The notes under the pieces are model-generated. The model did not search any database. It was not told the DNA's origin and saw only the letters and a list, made by a program, of their open reading frames with translations. A DNA stretch of 64,000 nt, taken from assembly GCF_000801105.2 (NCBI RefSeq), contig NC_079515.1:26063407-26127406 (forward strand), written 5' to 3'. The DNA is from Raphanus sativus (lineage: Eukaryota > Streptophyta > Magnoliopsida > Brassicales > Brassicaceae). Shown here piece by piece: positions 11,779 through 22,611 of this stretch; position 1 is the stretch's first letter; every line of letters begins with the position of its first letter. Position numbers and translations under genes: made by a program.

Positions 11779-12493
11779 ATATTTTTATTCATAAAGAGAG
11801 TGATTTTCGCAAGGTTTTGAAACATGAGCTGCTGGTGTACATTTCGGAAAAGTTTGTTTCCCTATAGGTTGGTTATACACACAGATGAATAGGAGGAAAT
11901 AGAACGTTAGCAGGCTCTCTATTCTCTATGTAATATGCAGAATACTTGATTCTATATTACTTCTAATACAAAGTCATCACCTTTTCTTATCCAACTGGTT
12001 CTCTCTTTTTATCTTTCTGGAATTGTAATGTTGTTTCTGACACATGACTCATGTCTTTATGGGTTCTGTGTTAATCAGCTGATGTTTGAATCCGTAAGTT
12101 TGCAGATTCTTTCATGTTGTTGCTCCTGCTCTCACCCCCCCAGATGAAACGTTATCAGTCTAATCCTCCTTTCTGCATAACGTCCTAGGACTTTAATAAC
12201 ATCTCCAATTATGGGATAAAATATAGAGTTAGGTTATTAATCAATTTCACTAGTAACAAATGGAGTTGGGTTGGAGATACTCTAAGCAAAACTTTCAGTT
12301 TAGAAAAAGAAGAAAAGAAAAGTTTGGGCCTTTCTTAACAATTCAGATTTTCTTTTGGGGCGAAACTGAAAATTTTCTTTAAACTCTGAATACGGTGTCG
12401 TATCGGCAACTCTAATGACGCGTGCGGTGGTTCGAAAGCTACAGACTTTCAGCTTTAGCGAAAAGAGTCGAGAAATCCTCCAACGGATCCGCC
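11779..12493. other. Intergenic: 3' region of KOBITO1-like gene, degraded MITE, GPT promoter and leader
   Basis: No gene is seen here. Around 12190-12283 there is a short segment whose ends, ACATCTCCAATT and TTGGAGATACTCT, are roughly inverted. This resembles a decayed Tourist-type MITE, but no clean target duplication is visible. The 3' end contains an upstream ATG, listed separately. Confidence 0.4.
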
Positions 12494-12531
12494 ATGACAG
12501 CTCGCAAGAGAACCACCTCCTCAGCGACTAA
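12415..12531 (+). promoter_or_regulatory. Upstream ORF overlapping the GPT start codon
   Basis: An ATG at 12415 opens a 38-codon frame that ends with TAA at 12529-12531. It overlaps the GPT start (12494) in a different frame. If the transcript starts upstream of 12415, ribosomes using this ATG would pass the GPT start, which would lower translation. Transcript start is not known. Confidence 0.45.
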
Positions 12532-14871
12532 CTCAGACAACCCGCCTTCTTCTGCGACGACGGAGCATAAACCCAAACCCAACGTCGCTTCCCCTGAAGA
12601 TTTCCGTCTCGCGCCGCCGAAACTGGGCGTGATCTTCGTGATCTCTTCGCTTCTTTGCTCGGTGTACCTCTACCTCCTCTGTTTCCACTACAATGTCGAT
12701 GGTGAGCTCAAGCGTCCGATCCTCATCAACGCTGGGCTTAGCTTGGTGGGGTTCTTCGTCACGCTCAAGTTGATTCCGGTTGCTGCTAGATACGTTCTGA
12801 GGCGTAACATGTTTGGCTTTGATATCAATAAGAGAGGCACTCCTCAAGGTCATGTTAAAGTGTAAGTCTTTTTTAAATTTGTCTCCTTTACTTGTGTTTA
12901 GGTTTCAACTTAAGTATATTTAGTGTTCTATGGAAGTTTAGGATTTGATTTGATCTATGTGACATCTGAGTTCTGTTTGTGGTGGTGGGGATTAAAGAGT
13001 ATTGGTGTGGTGAGTTTCCCCCATTTCTTACTTTGTGTTCATCTCTTTTTGTAGGCCTGAGTCGTTGGGAATCGTTGTGGGCATTGTCTTCTTGATTGTG
13101 GCGATTATATTTCAGTTCTTTAACTTCACTGAAGATTCGTTGGTAAGTGTGCTGATCTCAAAAGCTACAAGCTTGATTGTTTATCTCTTTTGGCTGAATA
13201 ATGAGTCAGTGGTTAAGCAAAGCTCATGTGATAACTGTTGAATGTGAACTATGAAGTTAGTAGCTTTTGGTTCATTTATTGCTTTGAAGACACATTTTGT
13301 AACAATATGGCTTAATGACTATGTTGCAGTGGCTTGTGGAGTACAATGCAGCACTGGCATCTATTTGTTTCATGATATTGCTTGGGTTTGTAGATGACGT
13401 CCTTGATGTGCCTTGGAGAGTGTAGGTGCACTTCTTTATTCTCTTTCATTATTAAGTTCATGCGTGAACTTTGTTCACATATTAGTTACATATGCAGGAA
13501 GCTTCTCCTGCCATCTTTTGCAACCCTTCCACTCCTGATGGCTTATGCTGGACATACAACTATCGTTATACCAAAACCTCTTGTTTCTTATGTTGGCTTG
13601 GAAATACTTGATCTAGGTACACTTCTTCTTCTTGTTACAAACTATGAAAAATTGCGCAGCAACTATCTTCAAATTGATTTCCTTGATTGTATATTTATTG
13701 TGGCAGGTCGGATATATAAGTTATATATGGCGCTACTGGCTGTCTTTTGCACTAATTCTATAAACATTCACGCTGGTCTGAATGGCCTTGAGATCGGTCA
13801 AACCGTAGTTATTGCAGCTGCTGTAAGTTCTGCAATCAAAATGTGTCGGATTTCTTCATTTTTTTGGTTCCTCTTTAAGTGAAGATATGATGTATCTTAT
13901 TTACTTGTAGATTTTGATTCACAACGTTATGCAAATTGGAGCATCTGTGGATTCTGAGCTTCGTCAAGCTCATGCCTTCTCTATATATCTTACTCAGCCA
14001 TTGATGGCAACATCCTTGGCAATGCTTGCTTTCAACTGGTATTACCTTCAAGTCTTTTCTCTGGAATAGTTAAGAAAAAAACTAATGGTTACTCTTACCA
14101 CATTGATGTCCTCTCTTTCATGTTGTTAGGTATCCTTCTGCAGTTTTTGTTGGAGACACTTACACAGTCTTTGCTGGAATGACTATGGCAGTTGTTGGAA
14201 TTCTGGGTCACTTCAGGTTTGTTTCCCTCTTTTCAGTTTTGCATCTTACTGAAGTGTGAAGCCTGAAACTAACTAACTAACTAACTCCATCTTCTGGAAA
14301 CTCTCCTTTGCAGTGAAACACTCCTAATCTTTTTTCTTCCACAAGTGTTGAACTTTCTATTGTCGCTTCCGCAGGTTTGGTTCCATTTCTCCCTCTTACA
14401 CTTTCTTCTACTTTTCAAGTTTCTTGTTAAGCATCTAACTTGCTAGTGTGTAACTCCTTAGCTTGCTGGTATTGTTAAATGTCCACGGCATCGTCTCCCC
14501 AAGTAAGCTAATTTCTTTCCCCCTGTTACATAAAAGCAGCGCCGGCAACGCATGAGCACATGAGTAAGCTAATTTATTTTGAACCAGGTTTGATCCTGCT
14601 ACGGGACTATTAACTGGAACAAAAGATGGGACACTCGTCAACGTCTACTTGAGGATTTTTGGTAGAAAATCAGAAAAGTCTCTTTGTATTCACCTTCTTG
14701 TTTTCCAGGTAAGCTTTCTTAATGCCCATTTATCTCTAGATACAAGTTGGCTTAATATTACTTGTGTGAGAGTCAGAACTTACAGATTTGGTTTTTGTGT
14801 TTATGTTGCAGGCATTAGCTTGCGCCTTCTGTTTCCTACTTCGGCATTTTCTTGCTGGTTGGTACAAATAA
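12494..14871 (+). CDS. GPT: GPT/ALG7, UDP-GlcNAc:dolichol-phosphate GlcNAc-1-P transferase
   Basis: This ER membrane enzyme transfers GlcNAc-1-phosphate from UDP-GlcNAc to dolichol phosphate, the first step of the N-glycan precursor and the target of tunicamycin. Eleven exons: 12494-12861, 13055-13142, 13330-13421, 13498-13616, 13707-13822, 13911-14038, 14130-14216, 14314-14374, 14462-14502, 14588-14708 and 14812-14871, giving 426 aa. About ten hydrophobic segments alternate with conserved loops. The family motifs [15 protein letters not shown] (metal-binding DD), [19 protein letters not shown] and [13 protein letters not shown] are all present, as is the C-terminal [17 protein letters not shown] loop. 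The start at 12494 (MTARKRTTS) is the first ATG in frame. All introns are GT-AG. Intron 9 contains a duplicated donor site (see findings). Position matches AT3G57220. Confidence 0.95.
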
Positions 14872-15641
14872 ATCTCTGCAACATGAAGAATCTTTTAAAC
14901 GGCTCCTCGTTTTATCTCTTCATTCAAGAATCACACATACAGAACTCGGTTTTGTTTTCATATCCATTAATTAGCGTCATCGTTTTACTTCACTTGCAAA
15001 GATTGTTTACATCCTTAAAACGAGATCAATGTAGTGAATCTAAAAAATATCAGTATATTTGTATTTTGTTACATTTTCAGCTAATTGCAGAGAGATTAAA
15101 CCGAGGATTGAAGCCAATGAGTGAATCAAAACCATTTCTAATGGAATGTATATCACTGCATAAACTTATTTATTTAGTATCTGTGTCAATTACTAATATG
15201 CTAGAATGATAATGTAAATAGTACAGTGGTATATGAATTTTCTTGTTGTCATCCATTATCCGAACCTTTTTTTTATAACCGTGGTGTGATCCCAAATAGT
15301 TTTTTGGTCCAAAGACTAATCACCACAAGACCCACAAAATCCGTATTTTCTTACCACTTAAGTGTTCCGAGTGTCATCCATTATCTAAACTTAGGTACTT
15401 GCATCAAACTGATTTATAAAATTGTAAAGAAAACAAATTTAAAATATAAAACAAACTGATTTATAAAATTGTAAAGAAAACAAGTTTAAAATATAAAAAG
15501 AAAGAAGAAAGTAAGTTAAAAAGATATAAAGAAAAACCTTTGTCAAATAAAAAATATATTATAGAAACAGATGGAGTAAAACATAGATAAATAGCATTTT
15601 ACTGCATCTCTAGCCCTTACTTCTGTAAGATTTTAGTTCAA
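14872..15641. other. Intergenic: GPT 3' region; no MADS-box gene
   Basis: AT-rich non-coding DNA. It holds a pair of diverged 40-60 bp direct repeats (ACTGATTTATAAAATTGTAAAG near 15407 and 15453) and, at 15550-15580, a lone degraded MITE end (GAAACAGATGGAGTA). In Arabidopsis, AGL16 lies between GPT and the glucanase cluster. I see no MADS-box coding sequence here on either strand. Confidence 0.5.
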
Positions 15642-16107
15642 ATTATTAGGGTAATTCTCTTAAAACGCAATAAAATAAGTTTTTCAACCAAAAAAGATTA
15701 AAAATGACTAAAAGAGATTTCATTAAAGATTAGAAGACCATTATATTCTTAATTTATATGTATATAAACATAAACAATTATTTAAACTAAAACTAAATAT
15801 ATATATATATATATTTTCGAATAATACGTTTTTGAACTTTTATATTCTTATTTTCATATTTTTGTTAAAAAAAATTTGAAATCCAAAAATTCCTTTTGAA
15901 ACTATTTAAATTTTTTATTTAAATCCTAAATTCCACCCCTTAAATCTCATCCTTCAAATTAAGTTTAGATTAATTAATTTTAATGATATAAATGTTTATT
16001 TATCTCTTTAATGAAACATTTTGTTCATTTTAACTTTTATATGCTATAATTGTGATAAAAATAATGTTATTTTATAAAATTTCTCTTTTTATTACATTAT
16101 TATTTTA
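15642..16107. mobile_element. AT-rich insertion immediately after the glucanase stop codon
   Basis: Compared with glucanase copy 3, the sequence next to the stop codon of copy 1 is interrupted. TTAGTTCAA at 15633-15641 and TTAGTTGAA at 16108-16116 look like the two halves of a 9-bp target duplication around 466 bp of AT-rich DNA. The uninterrupted form is read at 23866-23880 (ATATTAGTTGAAATTAAC). A 9-bp duplication suits a Mutator-like MITE. The terminal repeats are poor, so the class is uncertain. The right copy overlaps the last codons and stop of the gene, so the insertion supplies most of its 3' UTR. Confidence 0.55.
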
Positions 16108-17245
16108 TTAGTTGAAGTTAACATTATACTTAGGCTGTCTACTAGGAAGAAACAACCCCCAGAACTTCTCAAGCTCAGGGGGACCCTTCTGATTCTCATC
16201 GAACATAGCGAATATATAAGTCTCTATAGCTTTCCCTGGCCTTCTCGGAGTTCCACTCTTCACATGTTGTATCAAATTATTAACGTAAGTCATAGCATTC
16301 TCCACGCTAGTCCCTGCTCCTCCCTGCGTTGGCCAACCGCTCTCAGACACCACGATCTCCAACGATCCTCCCCCTGATTTCTCCAATGCCGCGTAGACCA
16401 AGTCAAGCTGGGCGTCGAAGAGGTTTCGGTAAGAGTACTGACCGTCAATGACCGGAGGAGTCGGTTTGAACAGAGCGTACTCTAGAGGGATGTTCGCCAT
16501 GTCGTCCTTGTAGCTGAAGTAAGGGTAGCTATTCAAAAGCAGAGGATATTGCTTGCTCGCCAAGAAACCTATCACTGGTCCGAGAAAGCTGATATAATCA
16601 TCTCTAAATCTCCCGTGCGACGGAGGGTACGTGTCCATGGTGGCTCCCATGTCTATAGCCGTCGACACCTTGATCCTCAGTCCTGCTCTAGAAACCGCGT
16701 TATCGATGTTTTTCATGGCCTGGAAGAGAGCCCTCGCAGCTGGCTCCGATGGTTCCACCTCGTTTCCGACCGTGATGTACCTGAACCTGACACCGTTGTA
16801 GCTCTTGACGTTGTTTTGGACCCACGTGTCGGCCTCGGCTTGGCTGGAGGCGATGCGTACGAGGTCTGTTTTGGGAACGTCGAGGATGAGCTCGATGTTG
16901 GAGTTGCGGAGAGCGTTGAGAGTCTCGTGGTCGGGGTCGTAAATCCGCATCCTCTTGATGTTGCGCTGCTTGTAAAGAGCCACAACGTCTGATGGATTTG
17001 GCCGGGGATTGCCTAACCTCCCGTAGCATACTCCGATTTGTGCAGCTGTATCATTAGTAATAGAATTGCAGCAAATAATGTAATATTTTATAACATAATC
17101 AATATGGTCATACGAGATGATTGGTGTGTGTAACATAAAGGTTGAAAAATATACACGTGGCGTCGAAAAAGGAAGCTATTAGAAGGCTGAGAAGAACCAG
17201 CAACATTAGTGATGAAGGTAATATCCTTGATTCAGACATTTTCAT
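16108..17245 (-). CDS. PR-2 type beta-1,3-glucanase (GH17), intact copy
   Basis: A secreted endo-beta-1,3-glucanase of the pathogenesis-related PR-2 group, cutting callose and fungal wall glucan. Two exons: 17155-17245 encodes the signal peptide ([20 protein letters not shown]) and 16108-17045 the mature enzyme, 342 aa in total. The mature chain begins near [20 protein letters not shown]. The GH17 acid/base Glu lies in [15 protein letters not shown] and the nucleophile Glu in [16 protein letters not shown]. The C-terminus is [19 protein letters not shown] with no long extension, fitting an extracellular form. The reading frame is intact. In Arabidopsis the matching site holds BG3, BGL2/PR2 and BG1; I cannot tell which one this copy represents. 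A TATA box and W-box cores lie upstream. Confidence 0.93.
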
Positions 17246-17570
17246 GAAATAAACGTGAAGATGTGATTTTTATGTTATACTTTGAACCGTACCATTGTGC
17301 AACTAATTTATAGTGCGAATCTGGGGTTCAAGTCAGTCGATGGATGAAGTATCATTAACAAAATTTCCTAAAATCTATATCTGGTTTGAAAAGTCTACGA
17401 ATATGAATTTTCTGCCAAAGTAGCTTTTAATAGGGTCAAACTAGCTAGAGCGACTGAATTGTTAAATGATTAAATGGTATCAATCGCCCAAAACAATTTT
17501 GTATTCGGTTTTCATAATCCTAAATATAAATCATTCTTGTGTTTTTTCTTGGGGTACTAGCTAGGTCAAA
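17246..17570 (-). promoter_or_regulatory. Promoter of the intact beta-1,3-glucanase gene
   Basis: On the minus strand a TATAAAT box lies at 17306-17312, about 61 bases before the ATG, at the distance expected for a short 5' UTR. TTTGACC, a W-box core bound by WRKY factors, occurs at 17434-17440 and 17564-17570. W-boxes fit salicylate and pathogen induction known for PR-2 genes, but induction here is inference. The same TATA region is recognisable upstream of the other two copies. Confidence 0.6.
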
Positions 17571-18182
17571 TCATGGTATTATTAGTCATTTTATATGTCA
17601 AACAGGCGTCGACTGTTAATTAAATTGTATCATTACGTTATTAGACTTAAGACTCACTAGCCAACAACAGTAGTATTCTAGATTTTTATGGCAATGAATT
17701 ATGATAACCATGCAAATAGTTAAAACATTAAATTTCTAAATATTTCCAAATAATAAATCCATGCACACACCTACCAATAGAAAGTGATGCGATGAGGAAT
17801 TTGATTTTGGTATATCATGGCACAAACCGTTAAGCGCACGTCAATCATTTGACTTATAATTATACATCCTTACGTCATTAGACAAACTAGGCAACATCAA
17901 TCATGGTAAGATGATTTTCGTTACTAATAATTCCTCTAATCATCATTCAAAGTTCTGTCGTTTACGGTTTATCTAATAGCCAAAGAAAGTTCTTTTTGGG
18001 ATCGATTTCAGTTCTGGACAACAAAAAATAGACGCATGGTGGCTTTGGTTAGGCTTGTGTTACGTCCAAACGTTTGTTTTAGACTTTTATGTAAGATTTA
18101 TAAGTTTTGTTTTACTACGAACGAAAAATATCATAGTTATATATACTGTAGATTTTAAAACCACTCTCGTTATATTATACTA
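17571..18182. other. Intergenic: distal upstream DNA of glucanase copy 1
   Basis: Unique-looking AT-rich DNA. The stretch near 17600-17680 (GTTAATTAAATTGTATC, ACTCACTAGCCAACA) matches upstream DNA of glucanase copy 3 and serves as an empty-site reference there. No gene is seen. Confidence 0.5.
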
Positions 18183-18212
18183 CTAGGTACTAACCTGCGC
18201 CTTGCGCAGGGT
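18183..18212 (-). mobile_element. Helitron 3' terminus (hairpin plus CTAG end)
   Basis: Read on the minus strand, the sequence is a GC-rich hairpin, CCTGCGCAAGGCGCAGG, followed seven bases later by CTAG and then T. This is the classic Helitron 3' end (short hairpin, CTRR, insertion next to T). The element body would extend to higher coordinates. I could not find its 5' TC end, so only the terminus is reported. Confidence 0.6.
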
Positions 18213-20040
18213 AAGATGATTAATTGTGTTATTTTATAAGATATAAGAAAGTAGATCTGTTTAGTTTGAATATTGGTTCGATGTTAGGTTTTGTGTATTT
18301 TTTGGGTGTTTCATCTTGGTTGTGCTCATTGTTTTTTTGGTTTTTAATACGTAAGTAGATCCGTTTAGTCTGGATATCTATGTAAAAATAAAAATATATA
18401 TAACCAAATACTATTTTTTTGGTTTCTACATAGTAATTAAAATGAGAATTTGAAATTATCCAACATTATTTCTGCTGTAAGAAATTTCATATATGTTACG
18501 CATAATATAATTTTTTTATAAAGGTTTATAATCTTTGATATTTTAATGTTCAAAATGAATATTAATTTTATTTCAACAAACCTTTTAGTTGAGTTTAATA
18601 ATTTAACTTTTATAACTTGTAATTCTATATGATTAATATTTAATAGTTATTTTTACTATTTTAATTTGTTCCTTTTACTCTAATATAGTTAAAGTAAAAA
18701 AATAATTAGATTTGTAATGGATCATAATATTTTAATCTTTTCTTTATAAGTTAAAGCAATGTTATTGTTTAAAAAAATTGATATTAAAAAATATCAAAGT
18801 AATGTAAATACATAATGGCTAATGTAAAATATAAACCCAACATATTATTATAACTAATTATAACTAAATGGGCAAGGTAATATATCGATTGTTTTTGTCT
18901 GATATCTAACTAATTAAAATACTTTTTCACTAAACCATCCAACGAATGTATAAAAGTAAAGAAATACTCACAAAAATCATCGTACGTACCGTGCATGCAA
19001 ATGTATAAAAGTTTAATTTATACAAGCATTTTAAGGTTGCTAATATTGTTGACTTTAATTAACTCATGTGGAGAACATAAACCTCTAGACTTAATAATAT
19101 TCATTCACACGCATTGATTTATCTGATTATTCTGGTTAACGTTGTACATGAGCAAACAACGTTAACAACATTTTTTTTTCTTGCTCAAAAAAAACATCAG
19201 CGTGCTCTTACAACACACACATATATATATATATATATTGGAACAAAGAAATATGAAACTGTCGTTTGTGTTCATTGTATATATGTTTTTAAGATAGTTT
19301 GCGCCAATTGTGATCTCTCAAATCATATACCAATTGTGACCTCTCAAATCATATTCCAAGAAAGAGAGTAACATCGCCAAAACTGTTTCAAGAAAGAGAA
19401 GAAGAGAATGCAAATGTATAAAAGTAAAGGAATACTCACAAAATCTATGTACGTACCGTGCATGGAAGGCAATAGAGTTGTACATGTCTCTCTGGCTGCA
19501 CACATACAGTGGAGGATCTTGTGAGATTCCAGTAGATCTGATTGGATCCTGCCTCTCGGGTCTCCAAGGAAAGCCTAAAGCAGATATAAAAACATCAGAT
19601 CAAAAGAAAGCCATGTGAAAAGTTTTAAGCACCACGAGAAGCGACAACTAACACAACATCTGTACGTAGTTTTATGAAACAGTTTCAAAAGAATGATGCT
19701 CAGAACTGATCCTTCATGTATATTTCCTGTTCCATACAAAAATACTATATGATTAAACTTTTAGTGAAAAAAGTATTTTATTCCCTTTTACTCTAAACAA
19801 ACTTTTTTGTTCATTCACAACTAAATCCACCCATGTTTTTTCTAGATCTCCAGAAAAACAAAATAAATTCTACTTTTTCTTATAACAAAACTCTATCTGA
19901 ACTTAGAAACCCACCACCACCATCCTCTATTTGATCGCTATTTTTGTTTAAACACAATTTTTTTTCTTCCTCTTGTTATAACACTCCAAGAAATCAGGAA
20001 GATTAGGTGTTCTAATAATCTTTTGTTCTTAGAGTTTGAA
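18213..20040. other. Intergenic: presumed Helitron body and upstream DNA of the ERF pseudogene
   Basis: Very AT-rich DNA to about 19200. It contains a (TA)n tract at 19220-19240 and two tandem 26-bp units at 19304-19329 and 19330-19355 (CCAATTGTGAYCTCTCAAAT). The GC-richer block at 19457-19574 is treated separately as a possible exon. No complete gene is recognised. Confidence 0.4.
19457..19574 (-). other. Candidate orphan exon of unknown origin
   Basis: On the minus strand a 118-bp GC-richer segment is open in frame, starts after CTGCTTTAG and ends before GTACGTAC, both good splice sites. It would encode a peptide beginning AFLGDPRGRIQSDLLESHKI and rich in Cys and Arg. I do not recognise the family. 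The DNA around its donor side is repeated at 18948-18999. It may be a gene fragment captured by the Helitron whose end lies at 18183, since the orientation agrees. Confidence 0.3.
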
Positions 20041-20968
20041 AACATAGAAGAACATAACTATCATTCTCAGACAAATTTGAGTCCCAAAGTCTCAGAAATC
20101 AGAGCTTCTCTTTCTCAGATCATATTAGCAGGAGGACCAAACACACTCGACTCAGTCTTCTCATTTCTCGCTACTTCCTCCGTCACAACATCCCTCGACA
20201 CTCTCAATCCTCCGCCGCTGCAGCTCGGCTCCTCCGTCTATCTCCACCAGCGAGATCTTATCGAGAGCTTCCACCTTCAAAACAGAGCAATCTCCACTCC
20301 TCCTCCTCCTCTGTTTTCTTCATCGTTTGATCATCAATCTTCTCCGGCCGCAGCTTTCGCCGCAGCGTTAGCGGCATGGTGGACGTTGAAAAAGAAGAAG
20401 CTATACAGAGGAGTGAGGCAGAGACACTGGGGAAAATGGGTGGCGGAGATAAGACTACCGCAAAACAGAATGAGGGTTTGGTTAGGTACTTACGAAACCG
20501 CGGAAGCCGCCGCCTACTCTTACGATCGCGCGCCGCGTATAAGCTCCGCGGAGAATACGCTCGTCTCAACTTCCCGAACCTCAAGGACCCAAGCGAGCTG
20601 CTCGGACTCGGAGACTCCTCTAAGCTAATAGCTCTCAAGAACGCGGGAAGATTCAGTCGATTTGCCAGAGAGTCAGAAGAGAGAGAGAGAGAGAGCCAAA
20701 AAGAGTAAAGATTCTCCGTGCGACGGCGGATTCATTCTCGCTGGGAACTCTGTATTCTCCGGCAGCAACTATTACTGCGGTTAATTCAGAGGATATCTAC
20801 TGGAATAGCATGAATAGTTCTCCAGCGTCGGTTACTGTCTCCGATGAAATTCTGGCGACGACATCGACGACGGAGGAAGGAGACACGATGATGGATACTG
20901 AAGGGTTTTTACTTGCGAGGATGCCATCGTTCCATCCAGAGCTTATCTGGGAAGTTCTCGCCAATTAA
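20041..20968 (+). pseudogene. AP2/ERF transcription factor pseudogene
   Basis: Remains of an intronless ERF gene of the RAP2.4/ERF061-like type. The N-terminal part has [20 protein letters not shown]. The DNA-binding domain begins [20 protein letters not shown] and [19 protein letters not shown]. Just after this, near 20527, the frame shifts and conserved domain sequence ([17 protein letters not shown]) continues in another frame. A second shift lies near 20643 before the QSICQRVRRER segment. At least one more lies between 20695 and 20785, before the typical C-terminus MPSFHPELIWEVLAN. No ATG begins the frame: where the family starts with Met, this copy reads TTT before GAAAACATAGAA. Several independent lesions make a functional gene very unlikely. 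The gene is not expected at this place in Arabidopsis, so it is probably a transposed copy. Confidence 0.88.
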
Positions 20969-21458
20969 TTCACACCAAACTGTGAATTTTGATCAGAATC
21001 TTAGGAAAGTAAAAAAAAAACTTGGGTATCAGTCTCCACGCAACCACTCGATTGTTTTTTCAAATGTGTCGTTTGACGTCAAAGATATGAAAAAAGAATG
21101 TAAAAATAAACTGTTCGAGCATGAAAAAAAAATGGTTACGTTTCTTGTCATTAAAGTAAATAAGAAAAGAAAGCTAAGAATTAAATGATCTGTTTTTCTT
21201 AAAATCGCTCACAGACTGATACGTGGAATGGAGCTTTCTCATGCATTCTCACCAAAATCGTTTAAGGAAAACCTTAAAAATGCTTCTCCTTTAATACATA
21301 GGGGATTGAAACATAAGTAAACATAGATTAAGGCTCAGTATTCTTTATTGTTACAACAAGTTCCCTTTTTTTTTTTAAGTTCCCACTTTTTAATACTCAA
21401 ATAATAGATAAATAGCAGTTCATTGCATCAATAGCCCTTGCTTCTTCAAGATGTGTCT
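20969..21458. other. Intergenic between ERF pseudogene and glucanase pseudogene
   Basis: AT-rich DNA without a supported gene. The last 60 bases (ATAGATAAATAGCA onward) match the 3' flanks of the other two glucanase copies, so the cluster duplication included this 3' DNA. Confidence 0.5.
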
Positions 21459-22611
21459 TCAGGCATAGATGAAATTAACATTATACTTAGGATGTTGACT
21501 AGGAAGAAACATCCCCCAGAACTTCTCGAACTCCGGAGGACCCTTCTTATTCTCATAGAACATAGCGAATATATAAGTCTCTATAACATTCCCTCGCTTT
21601 CTCGGAGTTCCCGTAGTACTCACATGTTGTATCAAATTATTAACATAAGTCATCGCATTTTGTACACTAGCCCCGGGTCCTCCCTCCGTGGGGCAACCAC
21701 TCTCCGACACCACAATCTCCAAAAATCCGCCACCTGATTTCTCCAATGCTGCGTAGACTGCGTCAAGATTGGCGTCAAAGAGGTTTTGGTAAGCGTACTG
21801 GTCGTCATCGACTACATTGGATTGTGAAGTGAACAGAGCGTACTCTAGAGGATTGTGTCAATGCTGTCCTTGTAGCTGAAGTAAGGGTAGTTATTCAAGA
21901 GCAGAGGATATTGCTTGCTCACCAAGAAATCTATCACCGGTTGGAGAAAGTTCTTGTACTCATCCGCGAATCTTCCTTGCGACGGAGGATAAGTGTTTGT
22001 GGTGGCTCCCATGTCTATAGCCGTCGACACCTTGATACTGAGGCCTGCTCTAGAAACCGCGTTATCGATGTTCCGCATTGCCTGAAAGAGAATCCTCCCA
22101 GCTGGCTCTGACGGTTTCACCTCGTTGCCGACCGTGATGTACCTGAATCTGACACCGTCGTAGTTCTTGACGTTGTCCTGAACCCACGTGTCGGCCTCAG
22201 CTTGGCTGGAGGCGACATGTTCGAGGTCCGCTTTGGGAACGTCGAGGACGAGCTCTATGTCGGAGTTGCGAAGAGCGTTGAGAGCTTTTGGGTCTGGAGC
22301 GTAAAGCCGCATCCGCTGGATGTTTCTCTGCTTGTAAAGAGCCACAACGTCCGATGGATTTGGTCGGGGCTCGCCTAACATCCCGTAGCATACTCCGACT
22401 TGTGCAGCTAATCATTAGTGATAAAATTGCATCAAATAATGTAATTAATATTTATATAACATAGTCAATATGGTCTTAGATGATTAGTGGGTGTTACATA
22501 AGCTTAAATGATGATTCAACCTGTGGTGTCTAAGAATGAAGCCATTAGAAGGCTGAGAAGAACCAGCACCATTGGTGATGAGGATAATATCCTTGATTCA
22601 GACATTTTCAT
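21459..22611 (-). pseudogene. PR-2 type beta-1,3-glucanase pseudogene (copy 2, 1-bp deletion)
   Basis: A second GH17 copy with the same two-exon structure: 22521-22611 (signal peptide, [20 protein letters not shown]) and 21459-22407. Near 21851 one base is missing relative to copies 1 and 3 (AGAGGATTG against AGAGGGATGG), which shifts the frame and stops translation soon after SYKDSID. The rest of the domain remains readable in the other frame as far as a C-terminus that ends FIYA, two residues longer than usual. A further change turns the invariant Trp after the catalytic SESG into Cys ([10 protein letters not shown]). The acid/base site [13 protein letters not shown] is intact. Overall it is a pseudogene, although one deletion in otherwise well-kept sequence suggests it is young. 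Confidence 0.88.

Noticed and set aside
12190..12283. Tourist-type MITE upstream of GPT
   Set aside because: Ends are only partly inverted and no target duplication was found, so it is mentioned only within the intergenic entry.
16549..16992. 147-codon plus-strand ORF opposite the intact glucanase
   Set aside because: Antisense shadow of a strongly conserved GH17 exon; no family resemblance of its own.
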